Positions 33,045 through 41,800 of a stretch of 64,000 bases of DNA are shown here, piece by piece. The notes under the pieces were generated by a model, which worked only from the letters and a program-made list of their open reading frames with translations, had not been told where the DNA came from and made no database searches. The stretch is from Amycolatopsis acidiphila (GTDB lineage: Bacteria > Actinomycetota > Actinomycetes > Mycobacteriales > Pseudonocardiaceae). The stretch lies in NCBI RefSeq assembly GCF_021391495.1, contig NZ_CP090063.1, forward strand, positions 4,154,001 to 4,218,000. The letters run 5' to 3'. A program made the position numbers and the translations under genes. Each line of letters starts with the position of its first letter. The stretch's first letter is position 1.

Positions 33045-33854
33045 TTGGCCTGGAACGGGAAGGGGCTGCCCCCGGTCGCCGCGCGGCGGATCGAGCGCGC
33101 GCGGGGGTCGGGCGTTCGCACGTCGCTGCTGTCCGTGCCGGCCTCGGTCGCGGTCGAGAGCGCCGGGCTCGACACCGTCGGCGAGGTGATGGGCTGCGTC
33201 GTCCAGCAGCGGGTCCCGCCGATGATGCTCACCCCGCTGTCGCTGACCGTCGACTACCGCCCCTACGTGCTGGCCTGGCGGCAGGGGTGGGCGACGGCGC
33301 TGGACCGGCTGCGCGAGGAGGCCGCCCGGCTCGGTGCGAGCGGCGTCGTCGGCATCCAGCTGACCCGGCAGCCGCTGACCGACCTGACCGAGGAGATCGT
33401 CGCGCTGGGCACCGCCGTCCGCGACCCCGCGGCAGCGGCGCGCCCCCGGCCGTTCACCACGACCCTGCCGGGCACGGACGTCGCCAAGCTCCTCGCCGGC
33501 GGCTGGGCGCCCGTCGAAGTGATCGTCGCCGTGGCCGTCACCGGCATGTACCGCGACTACTCGCTCCAGCGGCAGACGTCGGTCTTCGCCGGAAACATCG
33601 AGGTGGACGCGCTCACGGCACTGGTGACGCGTGCGCGGTCGGAGGCGCGCCGCGACTTCGCGAACCTGCTGCGCCGCAGTGGGTCGGACGGCGGGATCGT
33701 CTCCTCGATGTCGCTGGAGATGCTGCCGATGCAGGAGACCACCGCGGGCGCCCGCGCGGACATCCTCGGCACCGGAATCGCCCGTACGACGCGATCCGCG
33801 CCGGCCGGGACGTTGAAGATCATGCCCCTGGGCAACGGGAGGAAACCCGGATGA
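33045..33854 (+). CDS. YbjQ-like (heavy-metal-binding domain) protein
   Basis: 269 aa. Two alpha-beta segments resemble YbjQ/DUF74 pentamer-forming proteins: SVAVESAGLDTVGEVMGCVV...ALDRLREEAARLGASGVVGIQL and LLAGGWAPVEVIVAVAVTGMY..ARSEARRDFANLLRRSGSDGGIV (each broken by other residues). The best start is TTG 33045 after GAGGGAGAGG; ATG 33018 has no ribosome site. Its stop overlaps the next gene (ATGA). Function of the family is unknown despite the metal-binding name. Confidence 0.72.
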   Translation: MAWNGKGLPPVAARRIERARGSGVRTSLLSVPASVAVESAGLDTVGEVMGCVVQQRVPPMMLTPLSLTVDYRPYVLAWRQGWATALDRLREEAARLGASGVVGIQLTRQPLTDLTEEIVALGTAVRDPAAAARPRPFTTTLPGTDVAKLLAGGWAPVEVIVAVAVTGMYRDYSLQRQTSVFAGNIEVDALTALVTRARSEARRDFANLLRRSGSDGGIVSSMSLEMLPMQETTAGARADILGTGIARTTRSAPAGTLKIMPLGNGRKPG

Positions 33855-34657
33855 CATCCACCGAAGGACTGCCCGAGGACGCCAGGCACCGGCTGGCGGA
33901 GATGCGCCCCGGCCAGTCGACGGAGCTGTTCACCTCCGACCTGAGCGTCAACGAGTTCCTCCTGGTGCGCGAGGCCGGGTTCCGCCCGCTGGGCCTCGTG
34001 CTCGGCACCAGCGTCTACCACGTGGGCTTCCAGATGCGCCGGTGGGGACGCAACCAGGAGCTGGAAACGCTGTCCACCGCGATGTACCACGCCCGCGAGC
34101 TCGCGATGGACCGGATGGAGGCCGAGGCGGACCTGCTCGGCGCCGACGGGATCGTGGGCGTGCGGCTGGAGATCGACTTCAAGGAGTTCGGCACCGACCT
34201 CGCGGAGTTCATCGCGGTCGGCACCGCGGTGCGGGCCGAGGAGCCGGGGCAGTGGCGCAACAACGCCGGGAAGCCGTTCACCTCGGACCTCTCGGGTCAG
34301 GACTTCTGGACGCTCGTGCAGGCCGGGTACGCCCCGCTGGGCATGGTGATGGGCTCGTGCGTCTACCACATCGCGCACCAGCGGATGTTCCAGGCGCTGG
34401 GCAACATCGGCCAGAACGTGGAGATCCCCCAGTTCACCGAAGCGCTCTACGACGCGCGGGAGCTGGCGATGAGCCGGATGCAGACCGAGGCCGAGCAGCT
34501 CGCGGCCGAGGGCATCGTCGGCGTGCAGCTGCTGTCGCTGCCGCACCGCTGGGGCGGGCACACCACGGAGTTCTTCGCCATCGGCACCGCGGTGAAACCG
34601 TTGCGGCCGGACCACCTGATCGCCAAACCACAGCTCGTGCTGCCGCTGGTGGACTGA
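33851..34657 (+). CDS. YbjQ-like protein with two repeats
   Basis: 268 aa made of two homologous halves. The first has ELFTSDLSVNEFLLVREAGF..LGLVLGTSVYHVGFQ with ARELAMDRMEAEADLLGADGIVG. The second has KPFTSDLSGQDFWTLVQAGY..LGMVMGSCVYHIAHQ with ARELAMSRMQTEAEQLAAEGIVG. Internal duplication is plain. Start ATG after GGGAGGAAA, overlapping the preceding stop. Probably forms an oligomeric ring; possible ligand unknown. Confidence 0.8.
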   Translation: MTSTEGLPEDARHRLAEMRPGQSTELFTSDLSVNEFLLVREAGFRPLGLVLGTSVYHVGFQMRRWGRNQELETLSTAMYHARELAMDRMEAEADLLGADGIVGVRLEIDFKEFGTDLAEFIAVGTAVRAEEPGQWRNNAGKPFTSDLSGQDFWTLVQAGYAPLGMVMGSCVYHIAHQRMFQALGNIGQNVEIPQFTEALYDARELAMSRMQTEAEQLAAEGIVGVQLLSLPHRWGGHTTEFFAIGTAVKPLRPDHLIAKPQLVLPLVD

Positions 34658-35046
34658 TGGGTGGCGAGATGATGGAGGTGCACCTGCTCGCGGCGGCGCT
34701 GCGGGCGGACCGCGCGGACGTCGAGTCCTACGCCAGGGTGCTCTCCGACGCGCTCGGCCAGGCCCTGCCCGCCGGGATGGTCGAGGTGGAGCGCCGCCGG
34801 CGGTTGCGCGGCGAAGGCGAGCCGGTGGCCGTGCGGGTGCGCACCGACGACCGCGAGCTGGAGCTGCGCACGGCCCGGCACGGCGGGGTGAGCGCCGAGA
34901 TCCGGCACGTGGTGCGCGGCGTGGTGATCAGCAGGCGCACGGTCGGCGTCGACGAGTGGCTCGAGGCGCTCGCCGGGGAGCTGGCCAAGCTCGCCGCGCG
35001 CGACGCCGCGGCGCACAACGCGCTGTCGAGGCTCCTCGAAGGCTGA
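34657..35046 (+). CDS. Conserved-looking hypothetical protein of the YbjQ operon
   Basis: 129 aa, MGGEMMEVHLLAAALRADR..., with an alternating beta-rich centre (EPVAVRVRTDDRELELRTARHGGV) and C-terminal helix. No membrane segments. I do not recognise a domain. The start overlaps the preceding stop (TGATG), so it is the third gene of a tightly coupled operon with the two YbjQ-like genes. Confidence 0.7.
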   Translation: MGGEMMEVHLLAAALRADRADVESYARVLSDALGQALPAGMVEVERRRRLRGEGEPVAVRVRTDDRELELRTARHGGVSAEIRHVVRGVVISRRTVGVDEWLEALAGELAKLAARDAAAHNALSRLLEG

Positions 35047-35055
35047 GCCGCTCGC

Positions 35056-35808
35056 TCACAGGATGCGCCCCAGCTGGTCGGCGTTTTCCCGCAGTACCGG
35101 CAGGAACTCGTCGTACAGCTGCGCCACCGAGACCCGGCTCGCCATCGCGCTGACCGACATCGCCGCGACGGTGCGGCCGCGGGAGTCCCGCACGGGCACG
35201 GCCATCGACCGCAGCCCGAGCTCCAGCTCCTCGTCGGTGGTCGCGACGTCTTCGGCCCGGGCCTTTTCCACCCGCTGCCGGATTTCCTCCGCGCTGGTAG
35301 GGGTTTTCGGCGTGCGCGCCTTCGGCCGGGCAGTGTCCAGATAGGACTCCAGTTCCTCGGGCGTGAGCCCGGCCAGCAGGACGTGGCCCGTCGCCGAGGC
35401 ATAGGCCGGCAGGGTCGCCCCGGTGCGCACCCCGGTGTTGACGATCCGCAGCACCTCGCTGCGGGCGACGAACAGCGACTCGCCGTCCTGCAGCACCGCG
35501 AGCGAGGCGGACTCCTGCAGCGCCTCGCGCACCGCGGCCAGATGCCGCTGGGCCAGCTGCGGCAGGGCCGAGCTCTCCACGTAGGTGTCGGCCAGGCGCA
35601 GCATCCTCGGCGTCGGGAAGAAGTACTTCCCGTCATGGGTCAGGTAGCCCAGCTCCACCAGCGTCAGCAGGCAGCGGCGCGCGACCGCCCGGTTGAGCTC
35701 GGTGAGCCGCGCGGCGTCGCTGATCGTGAGCTTCGGCGTGGCCCGGCTGAAGGCTTCGAGCACCGCGAGCCCCTTGGCCAGCCCGGCCATCCCCTCGGCA
35801 GCAGGCAT
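35056..35808 (-). CDS. IclR-family regulator, PcaR/PobR type (TphR-like)
   Basis: 250 aa. An N-terminal winged helix (GLAKGLAVLEAFSRATPKLTISDAARLTELNRAVARRCLLTLVELGY, read across residues 9-56) and a C-terminal effector domain (ASATGHVLLAGL, SMAVPVRDSRGRTVAAMSVS) place it with regulators of aromatic catabolism. It is divergent from the terephthalate-type dioxygenase operon, as TphR/TpaR are. Start ATG 35808 follows GAGGAG. A matching operator candidate lies at 35877-35891. Confidence 0.9.
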   Translation of the reverse strand: MPAAEGMAGLAKGLAVLEAFSRATPKLTISDAARLTELNRAVARRCLLTLVELGYLTHDGKYFFPTPRMLRLADTYVESSALPQLAQRHLAAVREALQESASLAVLQDGESLFVARSEVLRIVNTGVRTGATLPAYASATGHVLLAGLTPEELESYLDTARPKARTPKTPTSAEEIRQRVEKARAEDVATTDEELELGLRSMAVPVRDSRGRTVAAMSVSAMASRVSVAQLYDEFLPVLRENADQLGRIL

Positions 35809-35876
35809 CGCACTCCTCACACCGATCTTGACAAGGCAGCGAAACCGGCGTTTGACTGTTCGCGTAGTAGACGCTC

Positions 35877-35891
35877 GTTCGTTATCCGAAC
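35877..35891. promoter_or_regulatory. IclR-type operator in the divergent promoter
   Basis: GTTCG-TTATC-CGAAC: perfect 5-bp arms around five bases, similar to the GTTCGATAATCG-like sites of PcaU/PobR/CatR regulators. It lies 42 bp before the dioxygenase start and 69 bp before the regulator start. Confidence 0.65.
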
Positions 35892-35932
35892 AATAGCACG
35901 AGCGGTCAGAGCTGTCGAGAGAAGGAGGCCGG

Positions 35933-37273
35933 ATGGATCGCCTCAGCGGCACGACTGCCGGGCAGGCGCGGGACCGGACATGGCCGCGCTCGCTGACGCA
36001 GGTGCCCTACTGGGCCTTTCAGGACGAGGCGGTTTACCGCGCGGAGCAGGAGCGGCTCTTCCACGGCCCGTACTGGAGCTACCTCTGCCTGGAGGCCGAG
36101 CTGGCGAAGCCCGGCGACTTCTGCGCCACGTTCATCGGCGAGCAGCCGGTGCTGGTGACCCGGGACGTCGACGGGGAGGTCTACGCGTTCGAGAACCGGT
36201 GCGCGCACCGGGGCGCGCTGATCGCGATGGCCGACCACGGCCACGCCCGCGACTTCACCTGCGTCTACCACGCCTGGACCTACAACCTTCAGGGCGACCT
36301 CACCGCGGTCGCCTTCGCCGAGGGCATCGGCGGCAAGGGCGGGATGCCGCCGGAGTTCTGCATGGCGAAGCACGGGCCGCGCAAGCTGCGGCTGGCGGTC
36401 GTGCACGGCCTGGTGTTCGGCAGCCTGTCCAACGAGGTGCCCGACATCGAGGAGTACCTGGGCGAGGAGATCCTCGACCGGATCGACCGCGTGCTCGGCG
36501 GGCGCCGGCCGGTGGTACTGGGCCGGTTCACGCAGATGCTGCCGAACAACTGGAAGCTGTACGTGGAGAACGTCAAGGACTCCTACCACGCCAGCATCCT
36601 GCACCTGTTCTTCACCACGTTCGGGATCAACCGGCTGTCCCAGCGCGGCGGGATCATCGTCGACTCCAGCGGCGGGCACCACGTGAGCTACTCGGCGATC
36701 GACCGCTCGGCGGCGGCGAGCACCGAGTACAGCGAGCAGCGCATCCGTTCCGACAGCGAGTACCGGCTCGCCGATCCCTCGCTGCTGGAAGGGTTCAGCG
36801 AGGTCGGCGACGACATCACGCTGCAGATCCTGTCGGTGTTCCCGGGGTTCGTGCTGCAGCAGATCCAGAACTCCGTCGCGGTGCGCCAGATCCTGCCGCG
36901 TTCGGTGGAGCGCACGAAGCTGAACTGGACCTACCTCGGCTTCGAGTCCGACACCGAGGAGCAGCGACTGGTCCGGCTCAAGCAGGCCAACCTGGTCGGC
37001 CCCGCCGGCTACGTGTCCATGGAGGACGGTGGCATCGGCGGCTTCGTGCAGCGCGGGATCGCGGGCGCCTCGGGCGAGTACGCCACGGTGCAGATGGGCG
37101 GGGAAAGCGCGGCGTCGAGCGAGAGCCGGGTGACCGAGGCGTCCGTACGCGGCTTCTGGAAGGCCTATCGCGGGGCCATGGGCTACGACCTGGCCGACAG
37201 CCCGCCGGACGACACCCGCCCGGGCCGGCACCGCCGGGCGCGCGTGTCGCGGGCCGGACGGGAGGACGCGTGA
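35933..37273 (+). CDS. tphA2: Terephthalate 1,2-dioxygenase-type oxygenase, alpha subunit
   Basis: 446-aa Rieske non-heme iron oxygenase. The Rieske ligands are C90, H92, C110 and H113 (CAHRG...CVYHAW). Iron ligands H219 and H224 lie in [12 protein letters not shown]. From NNWKLY to GGHHVSYS, and from LKQANL to QRGIAGA, it follows the Comamonas TphA2 sequence as I remember it, including [14 protein letters not shown] at the end. It would dihydroxylate terephthalate to the 1,2-cis-dihydrodiol; another para-substituted benzoate remains possible. About 25 extra C-terminal residues are Arg/Pro-rich. Start GAGAAGGAGG..ATG. Confidence 0.88.
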   Translation: MDRLSGTTAGQARDRTWPRSLTQVPYWAFQDEAVYRAEQERLFHGPYWSYLCLEAELAKPGDFCATFIGEQPVLVTRDVDGEVYAFENRCAHRGALIAMADHGHARDFTCVYHAWTYNLQGDLTAVAFAEGIGGKGGMPPEFCMAKHGPRKLRLAVVHGLVFGSLSNEVPDIEEYLGEEILDRIDRVLGGRRPVVLGRFTQMLPNNWKLYVENVKDSYHASILHLFFTTFGINRLSQRGGIIVDSSGGHHVSYSAIDRSAAASTEYSEQRIRSDSEYRLADPSLLEGFSEVGDDITLQILSVFPGFVLQQIQNSVAVRQILPRSVERTKLNWTYLGFESDTEEQRLVRLKQANLVGPAGYVSMEDGGIGGFVQRGIAGASGEYATVQMGGESAASSESRVTEASVRGFWKAYRGAMGYDLADSPPDDTRPGRHRRARVSRAGREDA

Positions 37274-37737
37274 TGGACAACTCGGTCGCCATCGGCCGCG
37301 CGCAGGCGCGCTACGTGCGGTGCATCGACGACGGGTCGCTGGACGACTGGCCCGGCTTCTTCACCGAGGACTGCCGGTACCGGGTCACCACGGCGGACAA
37401 CCACCGGCGCGGCCTGCCAGCCGGGCTGATCTGGGCCGATACCAAGGGCATGCTGCACGACCGGGTCTCCGCGCTGCGGGAGGCCAACATCTACGAGCCG
37501 CACAGCTACCGGCACATGCTGGGGCAGCCGGCGATCCTCGCGGAGTCCGGTGGCGAGGTCGAGAGCGAGACCTCGTTCCTGGTGCTGCGCATCACCGGCG
37601 GCGGCCCGACGGACGTCTTCGCCAGCGGGCGCTACGTCGACCGCTACGTCGTCCGGGACGGCGAAGCCCTGCTCCGCGAACGGGTCGTCGTCTGCGACAG
37701 CTCCGAGATCGACACACTGCTGGCGTTGCCGCTGTGA
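37273..37737 (+). CDS. tphA3: Terephthalate dioxygenase-type beta subunit
   Basis: 154-aa ring-hydroxylating dioxygenase small subunit (SnoaL-like cone fold). WPGFFTEDCRYRVTTADNH, SALREANIYEPHSYRHMLG and the end VVCDSSEIDTLLALPL parallel TphA3 from memory. It forms the alpha3beta3 scaffold without redox centres. Start ATG overlaps the alpha stop (TGATG). Confidence 0.88.
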   Translation: MDNSVAIGRAQARYVRCIDDGSLDDWPGFFTEDCRYRVTTADNHRRGLPAGLIWADTKGMLHDRVSALREANIYEPHSYRHMLGQPAILAESGGEVESETSFLVLRITGGGPTDVFASGRYVDRYVVRDGEALLRERVVVCDSSEIDTLLALPL

Positions 37738-38702
37738 GCGCCGATCGCGTGCTGCTGGCGATCGGCGACCCGAACGGGATCGGGCCGGAGATCGCGGTGA
37801 AGGCGGCGAAAGCGTGCGAAGACAACGCGCCGGTGCTCGTCGGGGACCGCCCGGTGCTGGAAGACCTCGCGGCCGGTCAGGGCCTGGTGCTGCGGGACCA
37901 CGAGACCGGCCGTCCGCCTGAACCCGGGGTGCTCGACCTGGTCGACGTCGGGCACCTGCCGCCCGGCGAGCACCTGCCGGGCGTCGTCAGCGCGGAGGCG
38001 GGCGCGGCGGCAGTCGCGTACGTGACCGCGGCGGTCCGGCTGGCGCTCGGCGGCGGGTTCCGCGGCGTGGTCGCGGCCCCGCACTCCGAAACGGCGGTGC
38101 ACGCGGCGGGCATCCCGTTCCAGGGCTACCCCCCGTTGATCGCCCGGCTGACCGGCGTGCCCGAGGACCGGGTCTTCCTGCTGCTGCTCGGCGGCGGCCT
38201 GCGGATCGTGCACGCGACCCTGCACCGGCGGCTGGCCGACGCGATCGCGAGCCTGTCCCCCGGACTGGTCGTCGCGGCGGGCGCGGCCCTGCACGACGCG
38301 CTGGAAGCCATGGGCGTGGCCGATCCCCGGATCGGCGTGTTCGGCATCAACCCGCACGCGGGCGAAGGCGGTCTGTTCGGCGACGACGACGAGCGGGTCA
38401 CCGCTCCCGCGGTCGCCGCACTGACCGAGCGCGGCCTGGCCGTGACCGGGCCTGCCGGGGCCGACGTCCTGCTCACCTCCGGTGGCTACGACGGGTTCGT
38501 CGCGATGTACCACGACCAGGGCCACATACCGGTGAAAGTGCTGGCGGGCAAGACCTCCGCCGCGATGACCGTCGGGGCCGGCGTGCCGTTCTGCAGCGTC
38601 GGGCACGGCACCGCGTTCGACATCGCCGGACGCGGGCTCGCCGACCCGGCGGCGCTCCTGCGGGCGCTGCGGCTGTTTTCTCCTGCGAAGGCGAGGATGT
38701 GA
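37734..38702 (+). CDS. tphB: PdxA-family cis-dihydrodiol dehydrogenase (TphB type)
   Basis: 322 aa of the PdxA family: AIGDPNGIGPEIAVKAA at the N-terminus, metal-binding His in AAPHSETAVH, MYHDQGHIPVKV, and GHGTAFDIAGRGLADP. Its place between dioxygenase and reductase genes fits TphB, which oxidatively decarboxylates the terephthalate dihydrodiol to protocatechuate, rather than vitamin B6 synthesis. Start GTG 37734 overlaps the beta-subunit stop (GTGA). Confidence 0.87.
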   Translation: MSADRVLLAIGDPNGIGPEIAVKAAKACEDNAPVLVGDRPVLEDLAAGQGLVLRDHETGRPPEPGVLDLVDVGHLPPGEHLPGVVSAEAGAAAVAYVTAAVRLALGGGFRGVVAAPHSETAVHAAGIPFQGYPPLIARLTGVPEDRVFLLLLGGGLRIVHATLHRRLADAIASLSPGLVVAAGAALHDALEAMGVADPRIGVFGINPHAGEGGLFGDDDERVTAPAVAALTERGLAVTGPAGADVLLTSGGYDGFVAMYHDQGHIPVKVLAGKTSAAMTVGAGVPFCSVGHGTAFDIAGRGLADPAALLRALRLFSPAKARM

Positions 38703-39712
38703 TGAACCTGCCCATCCGGGTGGCGGGCACCGGGATCGAGTTCCCGTGCGCGCCCGGCCAGACCGTGCTCGAGGCCGCCGAGAGCGCCGGCTGGTCCATT
38801 CCGTACTCCTGCCGCAAAGGCGTGTGCACCACCTGCGCCGGTGGGCTGTGCGCGGGCGAGCTCGCCGTGCGCGGCCGGGGAACGATCGCCGGACCGGCGG
38901 AGGGCATCCTGCTCTGCCGCGCCGAACCGCTCGGCCCGGTCGAGATCGCCCCGCGCCGCATCGCCGCCCAGCAGCCGCCGGAGCGCAAGACGCTCACCAC
39001 CGTCGTCTACCGCGTGCGGCGCCCCGCGCCCCGGGTGACGCTGCTGGACCTGCGGTTCCCGATCGGCAGGCGGGCGCCGTTCCGCGCCGGGCAGTTCCTC
39101 GACGTGCAGCTGCCCGGAGGCGACACGAGGCCGTATTCGCTGGCCAACTCCCCGCAGCACAACGACGCCGCGGAACTGCACGTGCGGACCGAGCCCGGCG
39201 GCCGGTTCTCCGAGGAGATCGTGGGCGGGCTGCGCCCCGGCGACACCGTGACCGTCGAGACGCCGTTCGGCGAGTTCGTGCTCGACGACGGCGACGGTCC
39301 GGTGCTCCTGCTGGCCACGGGCACCGGCTTCGCCCCGATCAAGTCGATCGTCGAGGACCAGATCGCCCGGCGGCGCAGGCGCCCCGTCCACCTCTACTGG
39401 GGCGGGCGCACCGAGGAGGACCTCTACCTGGGCGACCTGGCCCGGCGCTGGGCGGCCCGGCACGACTGGTTCAGCTTCACCCCGGTGCTGTCCCGTCCCC
39501 CGGCGGGCTGGGGTGGCGCGACCGGCTGGGTCCAGCAGGCCGTGCTCGCGGACTTCCACGATCTGGGCGACCACGAGGTCTTCGCCTGCGGCAGCGAAGC
39601 CATGACCACCACCGCACTCGCGACGCTCACCCGGGAGGCGGGCCTGCCCGCGGACCGGTTCCACGCCGACGCCTTCGTCCCGGCGGCCGAGGCCGTCGCG
39701 GTCCCCGACTGA
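38702..39712 (+). CDS. tphA1: Terephthalate dioxygenase-type reductase
   Basis: 336 aa. An N-terminal 2Fe-2S domain (C37, C42, C45, C72; PYSCRKGVCTTC) is followed by an FAD-binding domain (TRPYSLANSP) and an NAD domain (ATGTGFAPIKS). This order (ferredoxin first) is that of TphA1. It feeds electrons from NAD(P)H to the Rieske oxygenase. A GTG at 38699 is an alternative start; both overlap the tphB stop. Confidence 0.88.
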   Translation: MNLPIRVAGTGIEFPCAPGQTVLEAAESAGWSIPYSCRKGVCTTCAGGLCAGELAVRGRGTIAGPAEGILLCRAEPLGPVEIAPRRIAAQQPPERKTLTTVVYRVRRPAPRVTLLDLRFPIGRRAPFRAGQFLDVQLPGGDTRPYSLANSPQHNDAAELHVRTEPGGRFSEEIVGGLRPGDTVTVETPFGEFVLDDGDGPVLLLATGTGFAPIKSIVEDQIARRRRRPVHLYWGGRTEEDLYLGDLARRWAARHDWFSFTPVLSRPPAGWGGATGWVQQAVLADFHDLGDHEVFACGSEAMTTTALATLTREAGLPADRFHADAFVPAAEAVAVPD

Positions 39713-39741
39713 CCCCCTCCCCTGCCGAAAACGAGGTTCCA

Positions 39742-41109
39742 GTGTCTCCGACGACGCAGTCACTCAGCCTGCCCGAGTTCATCGACGACAGGCGCACGAG
39801 CCTGTTCCAGTACGCCGCGATCGCCCTGTGCGGGCTCGTGATGTTCCTCGACGGCTTCGACACCCAGTCGATCAACTACCTCGCGCCGCACATCGCGAAG
39901 GAGTGGGGCCTGTCGAAGCAGTTGCTCGGCCCGATCTTCTCGGCCGCGCTGGTCGGCCTGATGGTCGGCTACCTCGTGCTCTCCCCGCTGTCGGACCGCT
40001 TCGGGCACAAGCGGCTGATCATCGCGGGCACCACGGTGTTCGGCGTGTGCACGCTGGTCTCGGTGTGGTCGGGCAACGTCAGCGAGCTGATGGTGCTGCG
40101 GTTCGTCACCGGCGTCGGGCTCGGCGCCGCCGCGCCGAGCGCGATCGCGCTCACCGCCGAATACAGCCCGAAGCGGTTTCGCGCCAGCTTCGTGCTCGCG
40201 ATCTACTGCGGGTTCTCCCTCGGTTTCGTGGTCGCCGGGCTCGTCTCCGGCTGGCTCATCCCCTCGCACGGCTGGCGTTCGGTGTTCGTCGCCGGGGCCA
40301 TCGCCCCGCTGGTCCTGGTGCCGCTGATGATCCGCTGGCTGCCGGAGTCGCTCGCGTTCCTGATCGGCAGGGGCGCCGCCCCGCTGCGGGCCTACCAGCT
40401 CTGCCGCCGCATCGACCGCGGCCTGCCCGCGGACGCGCGGCCGGAGTTCCACGTGCCGAGCGCGCCCGCCGGCAAGCGGGTGCGCATCCGTGTCCTGCTG
40501 ACGCGGGAGTGGGTGCTGCGCACGCTGCTGCTGTGGCTGGTGTTCGCGATCAACCTCGGCGAGTTCTACGCCCTGCAGAGCTGGCTGCCCTCGATGCTCA
40601 CCGATCTGCACTATTCAGCCTCGGCGGTCGTCAGCGCGACCACGATGACGACCGTCGGCGGGATCGCGATCGCCCTGCTCGTCGGCCCGGCCATGGACCG
40701 GCTCGGCGCGTTCGGCTCACTGGCCGTGCTCTACGTCGCGGGGTTCGTGTTCCTCGCGGCCACCGCCCCGGCCCTGCACGCGCCGGTGTGGGTGCTGCTG
40801 GTCGCGGCGTTCCTGGTGGGCTGCGGCGTCAGCGGCGGGCAGAAGAGCCTCATCGCGCTCGCCGCGGTGTTCTACCCCGCGGACGTCCGGTCGACGGGAG
40901 TGGGCTGGGCGCTGGGCATCGGCCGGGTCGGCGGCATCCTGGGCCCGCTCGTCGTCGGCGCGGCGCTGAGCGCGGGCTGGTCCGCGGGGACGGTCTTCTA
41001 CGCGCTGGCCGTGCCGATGCTGGCATCGGCGCTCGTCGTGGTCTACCTGGGCCGCCGTGCCCGGCGGGAGGCGGGCGCCCTTCCCGAACCCGCCGAAGCC
41101 CGCAGCTAG
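39742..41109 (+). CDS. Aromatic acid:H+ symporter (AAHS family MFS; TpaK/PcaK-like)
   Basis: 455-aa, 12-segment MFS transporter. The first segment contains MFLDGFDTQSIN, the D-G-x-D signature of PcaK-type carriers. LSDRFGHKRL in the 2-3 loop is motif A, and WLPESLAFL follows segment 6. As the last gene of the tph-like operon, 29 bases after the reductase, it is the probable uptake system for the aromatic acid. GTG start after ACGAGG. Confidence 0.87.
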   Translation: MSPTTQSLSLPEFIDDRRTSLFQYAAIALCGLVMFLDGFDTQSINYLAPHIAKEWGLSKQLLGPIFSAALVGLMVGYLVLSPLSDRFGHKRLIIAGTTVFGVCTLVSVWSGNVSELMVLRFVTGVGLGAAAPSAIALTAEYSPKRFRASFVLAIYCGFSLGFVVAGLVSGWLIPSHGWRSVFVAGAIAPLVLVPLMIRWLPESLAFLIGRGAAPLRAYQLCRRIDRGLPADARPEFHVPSAPAGKRVRIRVLLTREWVLRTLLLWLVFAINLGEFYALQSWLPSMLTDLHYSASAVVSATTMTTVGGIAIALLVGPAMDRLGAFGSLAVLYVAGFVFLAATAPALHAPVWVLLVAAFLVGCGVSGGQKSLIALAAVFYPADVRSTGVGWALGIGRVGGILGPLVVGAALSAGWSAGTVFYALAVPMLASALVVVYLGRRARREAGALPEPAEARS

Positions 41110-41361
41110 ACCTGGGAGAGAACGCCCTCGGCCGATGGGTTCCCGGCCGGTTCGGTCGCCCTTCAGGTCGCGTTCGGGCCCGGATCGGCTGGTTCGCCCG
41201 CGAGGTGGTGGCCGCCTTCCCGGACGCCGCCTGAGGCCGCGCCGCCGGAAAGCTGGTGGTGCTTGCCTCACGATCGCGGCCGGCAGCGCCACCGCGTCGA
41301 GCCGGTTCGCCGAACAAGACAGTGGGCGGTGGTGACCACGTCCAGTCCCGGGCCCGAGCAG

Positions 41362-41742
41362 TCAGGAGCGCGGGGCGTTCCTCTCCTTGGGGCGCACCGC
41401 TTCCTTGCGAACCTCCGCCTGGGTGGCCCGCTCCCGCTCCAGCCACTCGGGGCCTTCGGCCTTCAGCGCCTCGATCTGCTCCGTGGTCAGCGGGTCGGTG
41501 ATGCCACCGCGGGCCAGGCCGCCGATGGAGATGCCCAGTTTCGCGGCGATGACCGGGCGGGGGTGCGGGCCGTTGCGGCGCAGCTCCCGCAGCCACTCGG
41601 GCGGGTCGGCCTGCAGCGCGTTCAGCTCGTCGCGCGAGACGACACCCTCCTGGAACTGCGCGGGGGTGGCTTCGAGGTACACACCCAGCTTCTTCGCCGC
41701 CGTCGCGGGCTTCATGGTCTGGGTGGTCTTGTGCGACGTCAT
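41362..41742 (-). CDS. DUF5997-like protein
   Basis: 126 aa, MTSHKTTQTMKPATAAKKLGVYLEATPAQF, then LNALQADPPEWLRELRRNG and AAKLGISIGGLARGGITDPLTTEQI. Predicted all-helical and soluble; basic at both ends. I recall a DUF5997 family paired with LysR-substrate-domain proteins in actinobacteria, and the neighbour at 41801 fits, but the assignment is from memory. The AAKLGI segment could be a small HTH. Function unknown. The 41110-41361 stretch before it shows no supportable gene. Confidence 0.78.
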   Translation of the reverse strand: MTSHKTTQTMKPATAAKKLGVYLEATPAQFQEGVVSRDELNALQADPPEWLRELRRNGPHPRPVIAAKLGISIGGLARGGITDPLTTEQIEALKAEGPEWLERERATQAEVRKEAVRPKERNAPRS

Positions 41743-41800
41743 GGGGCCAAGGGTATCGAGCGGATGCGTCACCACCGGCCACGCCCGGTAACCTGGCGCG

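Noticed and set aside
37734..38702. Vitamin B6 biosynthesis enzyme PdxA
   Set aside because: Family membership is right, but operon position between dioxygenase subunits and reductase fits the TphB-type dihydrodiol dehydrogenase.
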